A stretch of 64,000 nt of DNA from NCBI GenBank assembly GCA_020631735.1, contig CM036209.1:934743-998742 (forward strand), in the 5' to 3' direction. Below are positions 10,371 through 20,922 of the stretch, one piece after another (position 1 is the first letter of the stretch; each line of letters opens with the position of its first letter). Position numbers and translations under genes: made by a program. Source of the stretch: Saccharum officinarum (taxonomy: Eukaryota > Streptophyta > Magnoliopsida > Poales > Poaceae). Below the pieces are notes generated by a model. The model had not been told where the DNA came from and made no database searches. It saw only the letters and a program-made list of their open reading frames with translations.

Positions 10371-10746
10371 TACTCCTTCTGTCCTAAATTATAAGTTATT
10401 TTAAACTTTTTTAGTTCATCTATTTATCTATGTATCTATACATATATTATTTATCTTGTTTAGTTGCATGCAAAAAAAAGTTTGCACAGTACCTGCACAT
10501 CGAATCTTGCGGCACATGATGAGTATTAAATGTAGACGAAAGAAAAAACTAATACACAGTTTAGTTGTAAATCACGATAAATCTTTTGAGCCTAATTAGT
10601 CATGATGGACACAAAATTGCAATATAAACGAAAAGTGCACAGTAGCCGAACCTAAACTTTTTCAACAACTAAACAACCCCTAGATGCATAGCAAAATAAA
10701 TGTAGGAAAAAAGCAAAGCGACTTATAATTTAAAAACGAGTGAGTA
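10371..10746. mobile_element. Stowaway-like MITE split by a nested MITE
   Basis: The left part starts TA-CTCCTTCTGTCCTAAATTA and the right part ends AATTTAAAAACGAGTGAG-TA, matching 1536-1687. A 225 bp insertion separates the halves. Confidence 0.75.
10456..10680. mobile_element. MITE with TTGTTTAGTTG ends, nested in Stowaway
   Basis: The insertion is absent from the aligned site in copy 1 (after 1620). Its ends are inverted complements: TTGTTTAGTTGCATGCAAAA on the left and TTTTTCAACAACTAAACAA on the right. It is AT-rich and non-coding. Because it occurs in one copy only, it inserted after the duplication, or was lost from copy 1. Confidence 0.75.
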
Positions 10747-11565
10747 TTAAATTTAGCAACAAAAACATTAAGAATTGACCTGAACAGAAACCAACCATAT
10801 TTTGGCACGTCTCGGATCACGGGATCAGAGGCCGCGGGTCCCACATGACGTGGCTGATCAGGGTCACCGGAGGCTTTAAGCCCTTAACTTTAATTAATTA
10901 ATGCCTCTATCCGGCCCACAAGAGCAGCCTAACGTCCAGACGGGCCGACAGGTCAACGGACTGGGCTGTAAATGAGCTAGTCAGCAGGCTTAAAACCGCA
11001 GGCCCACAACTGGGTGTTCATCGGCTACCACTTTCTTCTTTGTTATCTCTGTTTGAAAATTTTGGTTTCTTCCACTTGGATATTAAGCATTTAAGCCAAT
11101 GTCTGGTACAACTACAGTGTGTCATCAACGGTCCTGAAAGCATCTAGGCCCCAAGGTTTGGTTTCGGTAATTAATGACAACACTTTATTACCATGACTAA
11201 CGTGTGTTTTGCAGAAACATTGGTAAGTTAGGTCATGGAGGTGATAACTGCTTTGAGCACTGTGGTTTCGTGTCCCTTGATGGAAATCGTTTCGGTTCTC
11301 AAAAGAGTGACGTCAAGATTAAGGACGGTTAGTTCCGGATGACGAAGTGTTGAGACACATTCGGAATAGTCGTTAGGATCTTCGTTTTTCTCTTTTGGCC
11401 GTACTATAAAGGGGGGCATGAATGGGTAGCTTGACCTAGGCGAGTCCTATGTTTAGGTGTGGTGCACACTTGTTAAACTTGGCGCTAGGCAACCCTAGAT
11501 TGGCTCAAGGTTCAGTTAGAAGCAACTTGGTTGAAGTTGCGACGCGTTTCGGGCTGTTTTCTAGG

Positions 11566-11960
11566 CACCGGACGCGGTCTTCGGGAACACCGGACGCGTC
11601 CGGTGTATACGTTACCGCGACTAGGTTTCGGCCTCGACCACCGGACGCGGTCCTCGCGAGGACCAGACGCGGTGGTCAGCGACCGACACATGTCACCGAG
11701 AGAGAACGCCCGTCGGACGCGACCTGGACTTGATCGGCGCGTCCGGTGCGAGTCCAGTAAGGTCCAGAGAGGACCGGACGCGTCCGGTCTTCAGGCATCG
11801 GACGCGGCCTCGCGTCCGGTGTAAGTCCAGTAAGCACCCTTGCACGTCGGACGCGTCCGGTGCTACCTGACCGGTGCGTCCGGTGTTTCGATTTCGAAAT
11901 CGCGTTTTGACCGTTACGGGGGACCGGCGCGTCCGGTGCGTTGCACCGGCGCGTCCGGTG
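11566..11960 (+). repeat. Palindromic CACCGGACGCGTCCGGTG cluster in LTR
   Basis: A perfect 18 bp palindrome lies at 11588-11605, with related forms near 11566, 11639, 11773, 11845, 11870, 11921 and 11944 (ACCGGACGCGTCCGGT and ACCGGCGCGTCCGGT). All lie upstream of the TATA box at 12003. Their density and position match the conserved palindromes known in Sirevirus LTRs. Confidence 0.8.
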
Positions 11961-12002
11961 ACCCCATGTCAGAAAGTAACGGTTCGTTTTCTTTGAGGGG
12001 TG

Positions 12003-12010
12003 TATAAATA
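12003..12010 (+). promoter_or_regulatory. LTR TATA box
   Basis: TATAAATA occurs in the context GGGGTGTATAAATACAACCC, about 45 bases after the last CCGGTG palindrome. This is a well-formed core promoter for the LTR transcript. Confidence 0.7.
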
Positions 12011-12716
12011 CAACCCCTCCACCTCTTTTAGAGGACTCTTGCTCATTCAAACATCTGAGAAACCCTTTAGAGTGCAAGGGAGTGCAAGAGCTCTAGTGAG
12101 GATAGAGATTTGAGAATCAAAGTTTGAGTTTCCTCACTAGTGATTCGAGAGTAGCAAGTGTGCATCCACTCCTCATTTGGGCTCGTTGTGGTCAAGTGAG
12201 AGTTCTAGCTTGTTACTCTTGTGATCGCCATCACCTAGACGGCTTGGTGGTGATTGGGAGTTTGGTGATCATCCGGCGGAGCTTGTGGATGACCCAACTC
12301 AAGTTGTGAGCGGTTTTGGGTGATTCGCCGCGACGGAGTGTCGAAGAATCAACCCGTAGAGAGCACTTGATCCTTGCGCGGATCAAGGGGGAGCGACACC
12401 CTTGCGCGGGTGCTCCAACGAGGACTAGTGGGGAGTGGCGACTCTCCGATACCTCGGAAAAACATCGCCGTGTTCCTTGCCCCTTTACTTTCAAGCAATT
12501 ACTTTCTCGTATTTACTTTCATTGCTTGTTTTACATTCCTAGAATTGCCATGCTAGACTAGGATTGGAAACTAGGGTGCAAAACTTTTATCGGTAGACTC
12601 TCTAGGAACACAAGTAGGCACTAGGGGTGAATTCCGGCTTATAGGATTTAATTCTTGCAATCAATTTTTAGAAAAGCCCAATTCACCCCCCCTCTGGGCA
12701 TCTTGATCCTTTCAAT

Positions 12717-12728
12717 TGGTATCGGAGC
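12717..12728 (+). other. Primer-binding site (initiator Met-tRNA)
   Basis: TGGTATCGGAGC lies two bases after the LTR end. It matches the 12-base TGGTATCAGAGC complement of plant initiator methionine tRNA with one change. Confidence 0.85.
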
Positions 12729-12768
12729 TGTGTTGCTCTTCTTTTAGGCTTTTACCGCCTAGAGCAAG

Positions 12769-14129
12769 ATGTCTAATGGGGAAGGACCACCTCCCACTTT
12801 TGAGGGAGACGATTTTCCATATTGGAAAATTCGTATGGAGGCGTACCTCGAAGCCATAGATGTTGGGTGTCTTAGAGCCGCAACCGAAGGGCTTCCCCCC
12901 ATAAGGGATCCCGCTAACCCAAGTGGTGACGAGGAGAAGTACGACCGTGGAATGCAAAGGCAAAAATGCACTCTACCGGGGCTTAGGCAAAGATATCTTC
13001 AATCGCGTGCGTAATGCAAAGAACGCTCATGAATTGTGGGAAATCTTTGTGCTCTCCATGAGGGAACTAAGAGTGAGCGTGAGGAACGCTATCACATAGC
13101 CTTAAAAAATTAATTCTTTTGAGATGCTTCCCAAAGAAAGTGCTAATGACATGTACACTCGCTTGAATGTTCTTGTAGAGGACCTCAATGCACTTGGGCT
13201 CACCAAAATGAGTCAATCGGATGTTGCAAGGAAGATCTTGAGTGTGCTTCCCGTTGAGAAGTATGGACACATTGTCACGTGCTTCACCAAAGTGATCTTT
13301 CCACCGCAACACCAACGCAAGTTTTAGGGAAAATCAATGCTCATGAGATGTACATGCATATCACTCCGGAAGAGGGCTCATCATCTTCCAAGAAGAAAGA
13401 CTTGGCCTTCAAAGCTAGTCATGACAGAAGAAGATGAAAGGCCAAGTCATGATGGTGCAAGAAAGCTCAAGCGATAGTGATGTTGATGATGAATCACTTG
13501 CACTCATGGTGAGAAAGACCACCAAGATGTTAAAGAAGCTTAACAAGAGTGGCATCAAGTTCGATGGCAAGAAGAAGAAATTCTTCACAAGTAGCAAGAG
13601 AAAGCCAATCTCGGAGATGGATTGCTACAATTGTGGTGAACTTGGTCATCTAGCTCATCAATGCCCTAGACCACCAAAAGACAAGTACAAGAACAAAAAC
13701 AAGGGCAAGAAAAAATGATTCAAGTGATGAAGAAGAAGAGAAGAAAAGGAACAAGCCATACAAGAAGAAGGATGGCAATAAGAAGGAGTTCCACAAGAAA
13801 AAGAAGGGAGGAAAGGCATACATTGTTGGTGATTGGCTCACCGACATTGAATCATCATGTGAGTCCTCCGAAGATGAAAGCAATGATGAGAAAGAGAAGG
13901 TTGCCGCATTTGTGATGGGGCCATCATCTTCATCAACATCTTCATCACCACCTTCACCACCTCCTTCACCATCATCGTCCACTACTCACCTATGCCTTAT
14001 GGCCAAGGGTGAACGAAAGGTGAACTACAAGACCGGTGGAACTCATTGGGTTATTGATAGTGGTTGCACTCAACATATGACCGGTGATCCTCGTATGTTC
14101 ACCACCATTGAAGAGAATGGTATATGTCA
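12769..14129 (+). pseudogene. Copia gag and protease start, frameshifted, cut by gap
   Basis: Gag begins at ATG 12769 (MSNGEGPPPTFEGDDFPYWK; the PYWKIRME motif is typical of UBN2-type copia Gag). Homology then moves between frames near 12950-13080, 13310 and 13430, so the frame is broken. A CCHC zinc knuckle is intact near 13622-13670 (CYNCGELGHLAHQC, spacing 2-4-4), followed by lysine-rich and serine-rich linkers. The aspartic protease motif VIDSGCTQHMTG is near 14050. The assembly gap begins 80 bases later, so integrase, reverse transcriptase and the 3' LTR are not visible. It is non-functional as seen, though the broken frames could include assembly errors. Confidence 0.85.
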
Positions 14130-14229
14130 NNNNNNNNNNNNNNNNNNNNNNNNNNNNNNNNNNNNNNNNNNNNNNNNNNNNNNNNNNNNNNNNNNNNNNN
14201 NNNNNNNNNNNNNNNNNNNNNNNNNNNNN
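14130..14229. other. Assembly gap (100 N)
   Basis: Exactly 100 N separate a copia protease on the left from unrelated DNA on the right. The true length is unknown. Confidence 0.99.
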
Positions 14230-16427
14230 AATGCGGCGATGTAATAAATTATGTAATTCCGCACTATTTGTACTCTGATATTATCGTTGTATGGATGTGG
14301 TATTCGACTGGAATTTGGGAAATAAGATCCATCGCGGTCTTATTACATTTCGACTCTGTGGATTTCCCTTTGTGGAAATTGAGGTCATTTCACATGGGTT
14401 GACTCCTTTCTTCCTTTTGTCTGTACATGGCAGGTGCATGATAAATACAAACCACAACTATGTGTGGCCGCACCCGCGCCCCTTATCTTGGTCTGTTTTC
14501 TTGATTCAATCTCATCACTCCGCCTGTCGACGCCTTTTTGACCGTCCTTTCCTCCTTTCCAGTCAGTTTCTCGTCCAGCTTATCGCGTTTTCTTCTCTCC
14601 TCTACATCTCGTCTTCTCTTTCACAATTTTTTACTATACCATCCCAGTCTACTCTCTTCTCTCCCATCTCCTGAATCATTTACACCTCCTGCACGTCTAT
14701 CTCTGCTCCATCACTTTTGGTTCTTCCGCTGCTCGTCTCCCTTTCCTTTAATCTCCTACTCTACCATTCTACTTGCTCCCTCTCCATAAAAGAATATAAT
14801 TATGGATCCGTGCCGGTTAAAGTAGCTCAAGTCTGATCAAATTTATAACAAACAATATTAATATTTATGTCTCCAAATAAATTTATTATAAAAATATATA
14901 TTCTACATCTAATATAATTATACTAATTTTGCATCAGAATTATTATTATTTTTTATATAATTTTGGTCAAAGTTCAAACCGATTGGCTACTCGGAAGCGA
15001 GAATTGCATTTTCTCTTGTGGACGGAGGGAGTATTTACTTTCCCCATTTCTTTCATTTTTTTGGTCTGACGTTTCGAATTATTTTCCACTTATCATTCAT
15101 ACTTTTTTTTTGACTCAATCATTCTACTTCCATTCTTTTCCACTTGTCACCCGTGAACACTTTGCTTGGCCCCCCTCCTTGTACTTTCTTTTTTTGAAAC
15201 TCCCTCCGTGTACTTTCTGCTTACGTGGAAAACTATTCTATTTAAATGAGACAAGCTGATTAACTATTATTCTTCTTTTTCTCCACGCATTTTAATTGTC
15301 CTGCACTATAACAATTTAAGTCTTTTTTTTAAATTGCTGTCCCTCCGCTCCTCACAATACACGCCTGTTGAATTCAATTTACCATTTTATTAATACATGA
15401 ATCATCTATGTTTACATATATTATTTTAAAAAATTTTCATATAATATTTCACTTCAATTTAATCTACACATATTTAATCTCCATGTTTTCCTTACGTATA
15501 ACTTAATATTCTACCCTTTTGTCCTGCTGCCATCTAACATGACAAATCTTCCATCCATCCTATAATACAAACTATTATTTCCCTATGTCTTTAATGTTAG
15601 AAGCCAAGTCAACCTATATTCTTGTATATTATTGGACAACAACAAACACCTATATTCTAGTCTAACCATTTTTTAAATTTGTGCAACCATTCACAATATT
15701 TTCCCATTAAAGTGATTTACCATTTTATTCTAATATAAATTCAACAATATCAACATTGAACACCCCGTTAATCACCTTGCATTTACAGTTCAATACATTG
15801 AGCACCTGGTTAATCACCTTGCATTTAGTTCAACAATAGTAGTACAAAAAGTGATAGATTTTAGTCTGACACATAAACTGATACTTGAATCTACTGCGAT
15901 GAACTAAGTAACTTGCCAATGAACATGCCAAGAATTGAGGTAAATACAAAATAGGTGAAAGAGGCAAATACAAAATAGGTGAAAGAAGAACAACAAGCAC
16001 ATTTCTTTCTCAAAGGTACGAAATCTTCATCTTCGTTGGAACCCTGGCCATTTCTTCAATCTATGACATCTCTTCCACCTCCTGTAGGTGTTCTTCATTT
16101 GTTCTTATATTGGCCTGCGCCTTTGGCTTCCAAATCTTGTTACGTAAATCTAAAATCAAAGTCTTCAAATATTTTCCATACTGGGGATCGTAACACTCAT
16201 AGAACCCGCAATCTAAGTTGGACTACAAAAAAACCAAATTACCATAAGTATAGCGGGATTTCAACATTTGTATTGCGAAAATAGAATGAACAAGAAAGAA
16301 ATCGAGTTACATTATTCGCCCTACAGCATCTGCGGCACCGACATCCTGGGTTTCCATCACTACACAAAATCCACCGAGATGTCTCTTCAAGCCGCAGTGA
16401 CACAATAGTGGTGGCTGGTACGCGTAC
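14230..16427. other. Gene-free DNA; LTR-like edge and a Stowaway
   Basis: 14230-14400 resembles the 3' part of a gypsy-type LTR (GACTCTGTGGATTTCCC, CATTTCACATGGGTTGAC). 14420-14770 is pyrimidine-rich with no supported gene. 15034-16427 is AT-rich, with small local duplications (TAATCACCTTGCATTTA twice near 15768 and 15810; AATACAAAATAGGTGAAAGA twice near 15940-15985). I see no gene. Confidence 0.5.
14772..15033. mobile_element. Degenerate Stowaway-like MITE
   Basis: The left end is decayed (TGCTCCCTCTCCATAAAAGAA) and the right end is clear (TTGTGGACGGAGGGAGTA). The AT-rich interior has AATATTAATATTTATGTC and related inverted segments usual for this MITE group. Confidence 0.6.
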
Positions 16428-16729
16428 ACTACTAGGAATCTGCACTTTCATGACAAACAACTTTCGTCACTAAAGAAGCCAAATCTGTCATAATTTCAGT
16501 TTTACGACGAATTTATGATGAAAAATGGTTTGTCAAAAAAGTCACATCATACTTGAACTTCCATGACGAATCTAAGCAACGGTCACAGAAGTGGCTTGAT
16601 CTGTGACGAAAAACAGAGCATCATAGAACTGTTTTGGCATGCGTGGCAGGGGCTGCTACGCTGGTGGGTGCTTCTGTTGGAGATGTTTTCCATGTGTACA
16701 TGCTATAGCCGATTGCATTGGAGATGGTT

Positions 16730-17110
16730 CGGGTACGTGTCACCTTCTTATTGCAAAACGTGGTCATCTCTAGTTCTTGCACGTTTCAAGTTCTTACTGG
16801 ACCATGTGTCGGGTCCATGTTGTTCCACATGTCAGTTTTCTATTGGCACATGTGTCGTGTTGCGGTTGGGTCATGTGTCACTACTTTATTGGACCATGTT
16901 TTGTATCTTTATTGGTCCATGTGACCGTTTCTAATTCGACCATGCGTTGCAGTGCTATCCGTCCACGTTTCGTATTTTTATTCTACCACGTAGCTTGACG
17001 ACTTCCTTCCACGTGTCAGATTTTTTAATAGCCCACATGTCGTGCCCTGGCTATTTCACGTGTCATGCACTAGTTCGTCCACGTGTCGCATTTTTATTTG
17101 ATCCCATGGC
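16730..17110. repeat. Degenerate CCACGTGTC repeats in CACTA arm
   Basis: Loosely repeated units contain CCACGTGTC/GGACCATGTGTC followed by a T-rich stretch and GTTTTTATT, spaced roughly 30-45 bases (for example near 16800, 16850, 16915, 16965, 17010, 17055, 17080). Subterminal repeat arrays of this kind bind transposase in CACTA elements; function here is inference. Confidence 0.5.
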
Positions 17111-17282
17111 CAGTCCTAGTTTTACCGTGTGCAGGATAATAATTATATCAAAAAAGTAATTCAAGATCGTCACTACTGCATAGATTGACTACATAATTAT
17201 TCAAACTGGCAATCAAATACCAACAATTAACATTTCACACATCAGCAGCAAGCCACTGACAGAGTATCACCACATCAAACCG

Positions 17283-18258
17283 TCACATGAGTCCACACAA
17301 CAGACCACAAATGTTCACAGCATCAAGCCGTATGAATTGAAGACTGAGAGTTACAGGAGAGCTTAAGCGCATGACTTGCTCACAGAGCCTATTGTACTCC
17401 TCCTGTTGCCGTTTCTTAAATTCCTCAAACTCACTTTCAGTCTTTTCTGTCTTCCTCTTTAGTTCATCCACTAGTTCAACGAGGGTAGCATTACTTTCAT
17501 GTTCAGCAGCAAGCTGTTCCCGAAGCTTTATCTCCGCCGATATCTCTGCTCTGGTGGAGCTTGTCTGGATACCAGCATTCTTCAAAAAAAGTTGTTGTCG
17601 TTTCCCTAGGATGGGGCCTTGCCCTGGGAGACAAAGAGGACCTTGTAAACAACATCATCATTAGTCATTGGTTGTTGCCCATTAGCAACATGTTCTACTT
17701 GCATAATTTTCATAGCTTCCTGCAAAATTCAATCAGTAAAACATTAGGTTACAGATAGTGAAAGAGGACTTCAATTGAAAACCCAATAGATTAATTCACA
17801 ATAAGTAATGCATATGTCTTCCTTAGCCTACTGTTGATAGAGATTACATAAGCACAATGCATAGGTATTTTACAGTCTACTGTGGATAGAGATTACATAA
17901 GCACCATGTACATGTACCATATTGATTGGTGTAAAATTGCAACTACAAAATTAAATGATTTTGCCACATTAGGCTCCTACTTCATTTCCTTCTTTAATGG
18001 TAATGGCTCTAGTAGATTTCAAAGAAAGTAAATAAAGGTACTTACAACTGCGGCTCTTGCAGCATTGCTCATGCCCTTCATCGTACTGGTATGGAAGTCC
18101 TTGAAGGCTTCCACAACATTAACATCTTCATCAGGTCGACCGTGTTGTTCAAGTCCTAGATCATCATGTTGTTCAAATCCTGGATCATCATGTTGTTCAT
18201 CAAGTCTTTGATCGTGTTCTGCGACCTTCCTCTTGTTCTCCTTCTGTTCACATTGCAC
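17283..18258 (-). pseudogene. CACTA accessory transposase remnant (Ptta/En-Spm type)
   Basis: Two minus-strand coding segments are separated by a likely intron. The upstream one (18258 to about 18046) is hydrophilic with a repeated EQHDDPGFEQHDDLGLEQH motif and ends at a good donor (GTAAGTACC, minus strand). The acceptor TGCAG lies at about 17720. The downstream segment has the family pattern GKRQQLFLKNAGIQ and then a coiled coil rich in E/K/R (LVELVDELKRKTEKTESEFE near 17400-17480). An in-frame stop and a frame change near 17600-17640 break the exon. The coiled coil matches the C-terminal part of plant transposases of the Ptta/En/Spm family. The N-terminal catalytic TNP2-type gene is absent. 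Confidence 0.55.
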
Positions 18259-18499
18259 ATGAGTTTAAGTTTATATTTATACAAAGGCAAGAGTAACAAT
18301 AAAACACAACCATCACTTACAAATGTTTGCAGCTAGACAACATAGGAGAGAGATCCTGTAGACTGGTGGTACTTCACTTTTGCATGGTTTCACTTGTTCT
18401 TCTTAGATGTTTCCTATATCTTCATTTGTGTTAGACTGCAGCACAAGTATGTGAGACCTGCAGTTACTCAATCGTAACACTGACAATTCATCATAAAGT

Positions 18500-18960
18500 C
18501 TCTGCTTGGTCATTTCTCCATCCGATGTGTACCTGTGGGACCCTTCTCCATCCGACGTGTACCTATGAAACCTACAGTTACTCAACTGTGACGCTTGCAA
18601 TTCATCATAAAAGTCTCTGCCTGGTTCTTTTTCTGTTTGACATGTACCTATGGGACCTTTCTCCATCTGACCTGTGGGACCCGATGGTTTACGTGTCACG
18701 TGTACCTATGGGACCTTTCTCCATCTCCATCCAATCTGTAGGACCCAATGGCTTGTGTTTCACGTGTACCTGTGGGACCTTTCTCCATCTCCACCTGACT
18801 TGTGGGACCCAATGGCTTGCATGCCACTTGTGGACCCTTCTCCATCTGACCAGTGGGACCCGATAACTTACATGTCACTTGTACCTATGGGACCTTTCTC
18901 CATCTCTATCTGACCTATGGGATCTGACGGCTTGCGTGTCACTTGCACCTTGTGTGCCGC
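18500..18960. repeat. Minisatellite, about 60 bp units
   Basis: Repeats of the type GTGTACCTATGGGACCTTTC, TCCATCTGACCTGTGGGACC and CGATGGCTTGCGTGTCAC occur about six times with variable length. They lie inside the CACTA body, and the short frames through them are artefacts of the repeat. Confidence 0.7.
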
Positions 18961-18999
18961 TAGGATTTAATAAAAATCTATTTCAAAAAAACCATGAGA

Positions 19000-19062
19000 C
19001 CTGGGAGTCAAACATGGGACCCAAAGCAAGGAATAGACCGTCTTCACCATTGCGCTAAACGT
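19000..19062 (-). repeat. tRNA-like segment with A and B boxes (SINE-like)
   Basis: On the minus strand there is an A-box-like TTAGCGCAATGG (19058-19047) and, 33 bases further, a B-box-like GTTTGACTCCC (19013-19003). The spacing and order fit an RNA polymerase III type 2 promoter. It does not fold as a complete tRNA by eye, so a SINE head or tRNA-derived fragment is more likely than a working tRNA gene. Confidence 0.35.
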
Positions 19063-19377
19063 CTGGTTATGTTGACATGTCTTTGGATTCCTTATAGTAG
19101 TATATATTCTCTGTGTGGATGCCCTACAGGTTGACCTATACATTAGATATCCCCTATAAGTGGAAACAAATATGTGTCTACTAGACTTGCGGTGGCAACA
19201 TCAGCGGAGGATCCCTAGTGTGCTGTGGTGGCTCAGGCGTCCTTTTGGAGACTAGACGGCAGGGCTTCCCGGTGGAGTGCGGTGGCATTGGCGTCTGTGT
19301 CCATTGTGTATCGTGGCAGAGGCGACAGATTCGATCCACAGGTCACCTTTCTCACCTTTTCCTATTTGCTTGTTAGG

Positions 19378-20922
19378 TGTTGGTATTTATTAACTCCTCA
19401 CTTGTTTTAGTAGTCACCTATTAATTACCTACACCTCTAGCATTATTAAACTAGGTTGTCATCACCAATGATGGTGCCAGAAATATTTGTTGGTACTAGC
19501 ATTACTACAAAAATAATACTAAGTTCTGCAAGCGGATAGATAATTATACCATTGTAGCACTTCACCCGAGAGTATACCAGGTATCGTATTTATATTTTAC
19601 CACAAGAAAGGTGTAGCTTTGGACATGTATTGATAACTTATAACATTGATGAAGAAATAAACCATAACCAATCACTCTACTCGTAACAAGGGTAAGTCAC
19701 AAGATAAGACATATATGATAAGCATTGATTAAGCATTACAATAAGTGAATCACTCAGAGCACTCCTATCTATAGCAATAGCATGGTCAAGTTAGAATATT
19801 AGAGGAATAATTACTAAATCATCCTTAACTACAAGTCAAAGCATATGATGATTAGTGCAATTACACCTAGTAATCATGGCTAAGATCATCATTATATCCG
19901 CACATATGGGGCATTACTTAAGGAAGTTTGAGTACATAAACCTCTCCCTTCCTTCGTAACCAGGCCCTACTTCCTCAACCTATACTTAGGGAGTGGACTA
20001 CAAAGGACTCAACGTAAGTGTTACATCCGCGATCTACCACATGACCCAGAATATAGAGTGTATTCATAGGTAAATAACATATAAGCACCACGCTTACATG
20101 ATTTCTACCACCCACCCATGGTACCTTATTAGGGTGAATGCTATACGAACTTATGCATAAACACAATGATAAACTTACTATACTAAGCATATAATCAAAG
20201 CAGACAATGAACATTGCAACCAAGAACATGAATAAGATGAATACTATATTGTCTTGACAATTGTACCAAAGCATATAAAAATATGGAGATACAACAAGAG
20301 AGAGGTACAAGAATTATACCAAACCAAGCTCTAGACGATGTCAGGAATCCAAGCAAAGATCTGCTTGCCTCCCTCTAGACCTAGCCTAAATAGCTACACC
20401 CTAGAAACTAGAGGAGCTCTGAGGATATTAGGGTTTTTGGCTCTGGATGACTTGATCTCAAGCTTGATGCCTCAGGGGGGCTAGGGTATCCTTATATAGC
20501 CCAGAGGATCCAACGTGAGCCCTTGGATCAAACCGACTTGAAGGATGGCATAGATGGAGTCTAGGGAGGCGGTGGAGAAACATTCTAGAAGCTGACAGGC
20601 GGGGCCACTGCCAGGGCCTGGGTGACACTAGGGTGGGGCCAGCCAGCCCCCACTTGGCGGCCTCTCGGGCTTTGCCTCAGGGGATTGCCTCCTGGAGTCC
20701 TCTGGAGTCTTCTAAAATAGTTTTCGTCATAGTTAAGTTTAATTCCTTTTGATGTTTTAATCCCCCTTTCCGGTTTTCTAGATATACCGTGTAGAAAATA
20801 CAGATTCACCAAAACTTGTGGAAATTATCAGTTTAAACCCCAAAATTTCTATTGGTGATCCATTTCAAGCATTTCTTCATGTTATATTGATGGTTTAATA
20901 TGGTAGATAACTACCATCAACA
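19378..20922 (-). repeat. Athila 3' LTR (1545 bp)
   Basis: It spans TGTTGGTATTTATTAACTCC to GGTAGATAACTACCATCAACA in plus-strand reading. The adjoining minus-strand AAGCTTGGGGTGCT (just right of 20922) is the polypurine-like tract expected before the 3' LTR. Relative to its partner it lacks about 57 bases near 19525. Confidence 0.9.

Larger units (their letters stand above)
8779..11134. repeat. Segmental duplication, copy 2
   Basis: This matches 1-2078. Differences are a rearranged stretch (281-352 in copy 1 against about 9059-9188 here), scattered single-base changes, and a 225 bp MITE at 10456-10680. Its right end is cut by an LTR that begins exactly at 11135, so the original duplication probably extended further. 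Positions 8606-8778 upstream are the GC-rich flank of the solo LTR. Confidence 0.95.
11135..12714 (+). mobile_element. 5' LTR of a Sirevirus-type copia element
   Basis: It starts TGAAAGCATCTAGGCCCC and ends CATCTTGATCCTTTCA, giving TGAAAG/CTTTCA inverted ends. A Met-tRNA primer-binding site follows at once. The 1580 bp LTR contains CACCGGACGCGTCCGGTG palindromes, a TATA box and the ATTCACCCCCCCTCTGGGCAT motif near its end, all Sirevirus features. It interrupts duplication copy 2. The 3' LTR is not present before the assembly gap, so no target duplication can be tested. Confidence 0.9.
16428..19372. mobile_element. Decayed CACTA (En/Spm) element, one end visible
   Basis: The left terminal repeat CACTACTAGGAATCTGC begins at 16428. 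It is followed by subterminal TGACGAA/TTCGTCA motifs in both orientations up to about 16620. Inside are two degenerate minisatellite tracts and, on the minus strand, coding remnants of a plant En/Spm accessory transposase. No inverted GTAGTG end was found before the Athila insertion at 19378 or just beyond it, so the right end is truncated or too diverged to see. It is non-autonomous. Confidence 0.65.

Noticed and set aside
18525..18913. Plus- and minus-strand frames of 60-113 codons
   Set aside because: They read through a 60 bp minisatellite (repeating GPTGQMEKG or WDLSPS patterns) and have no independent support.
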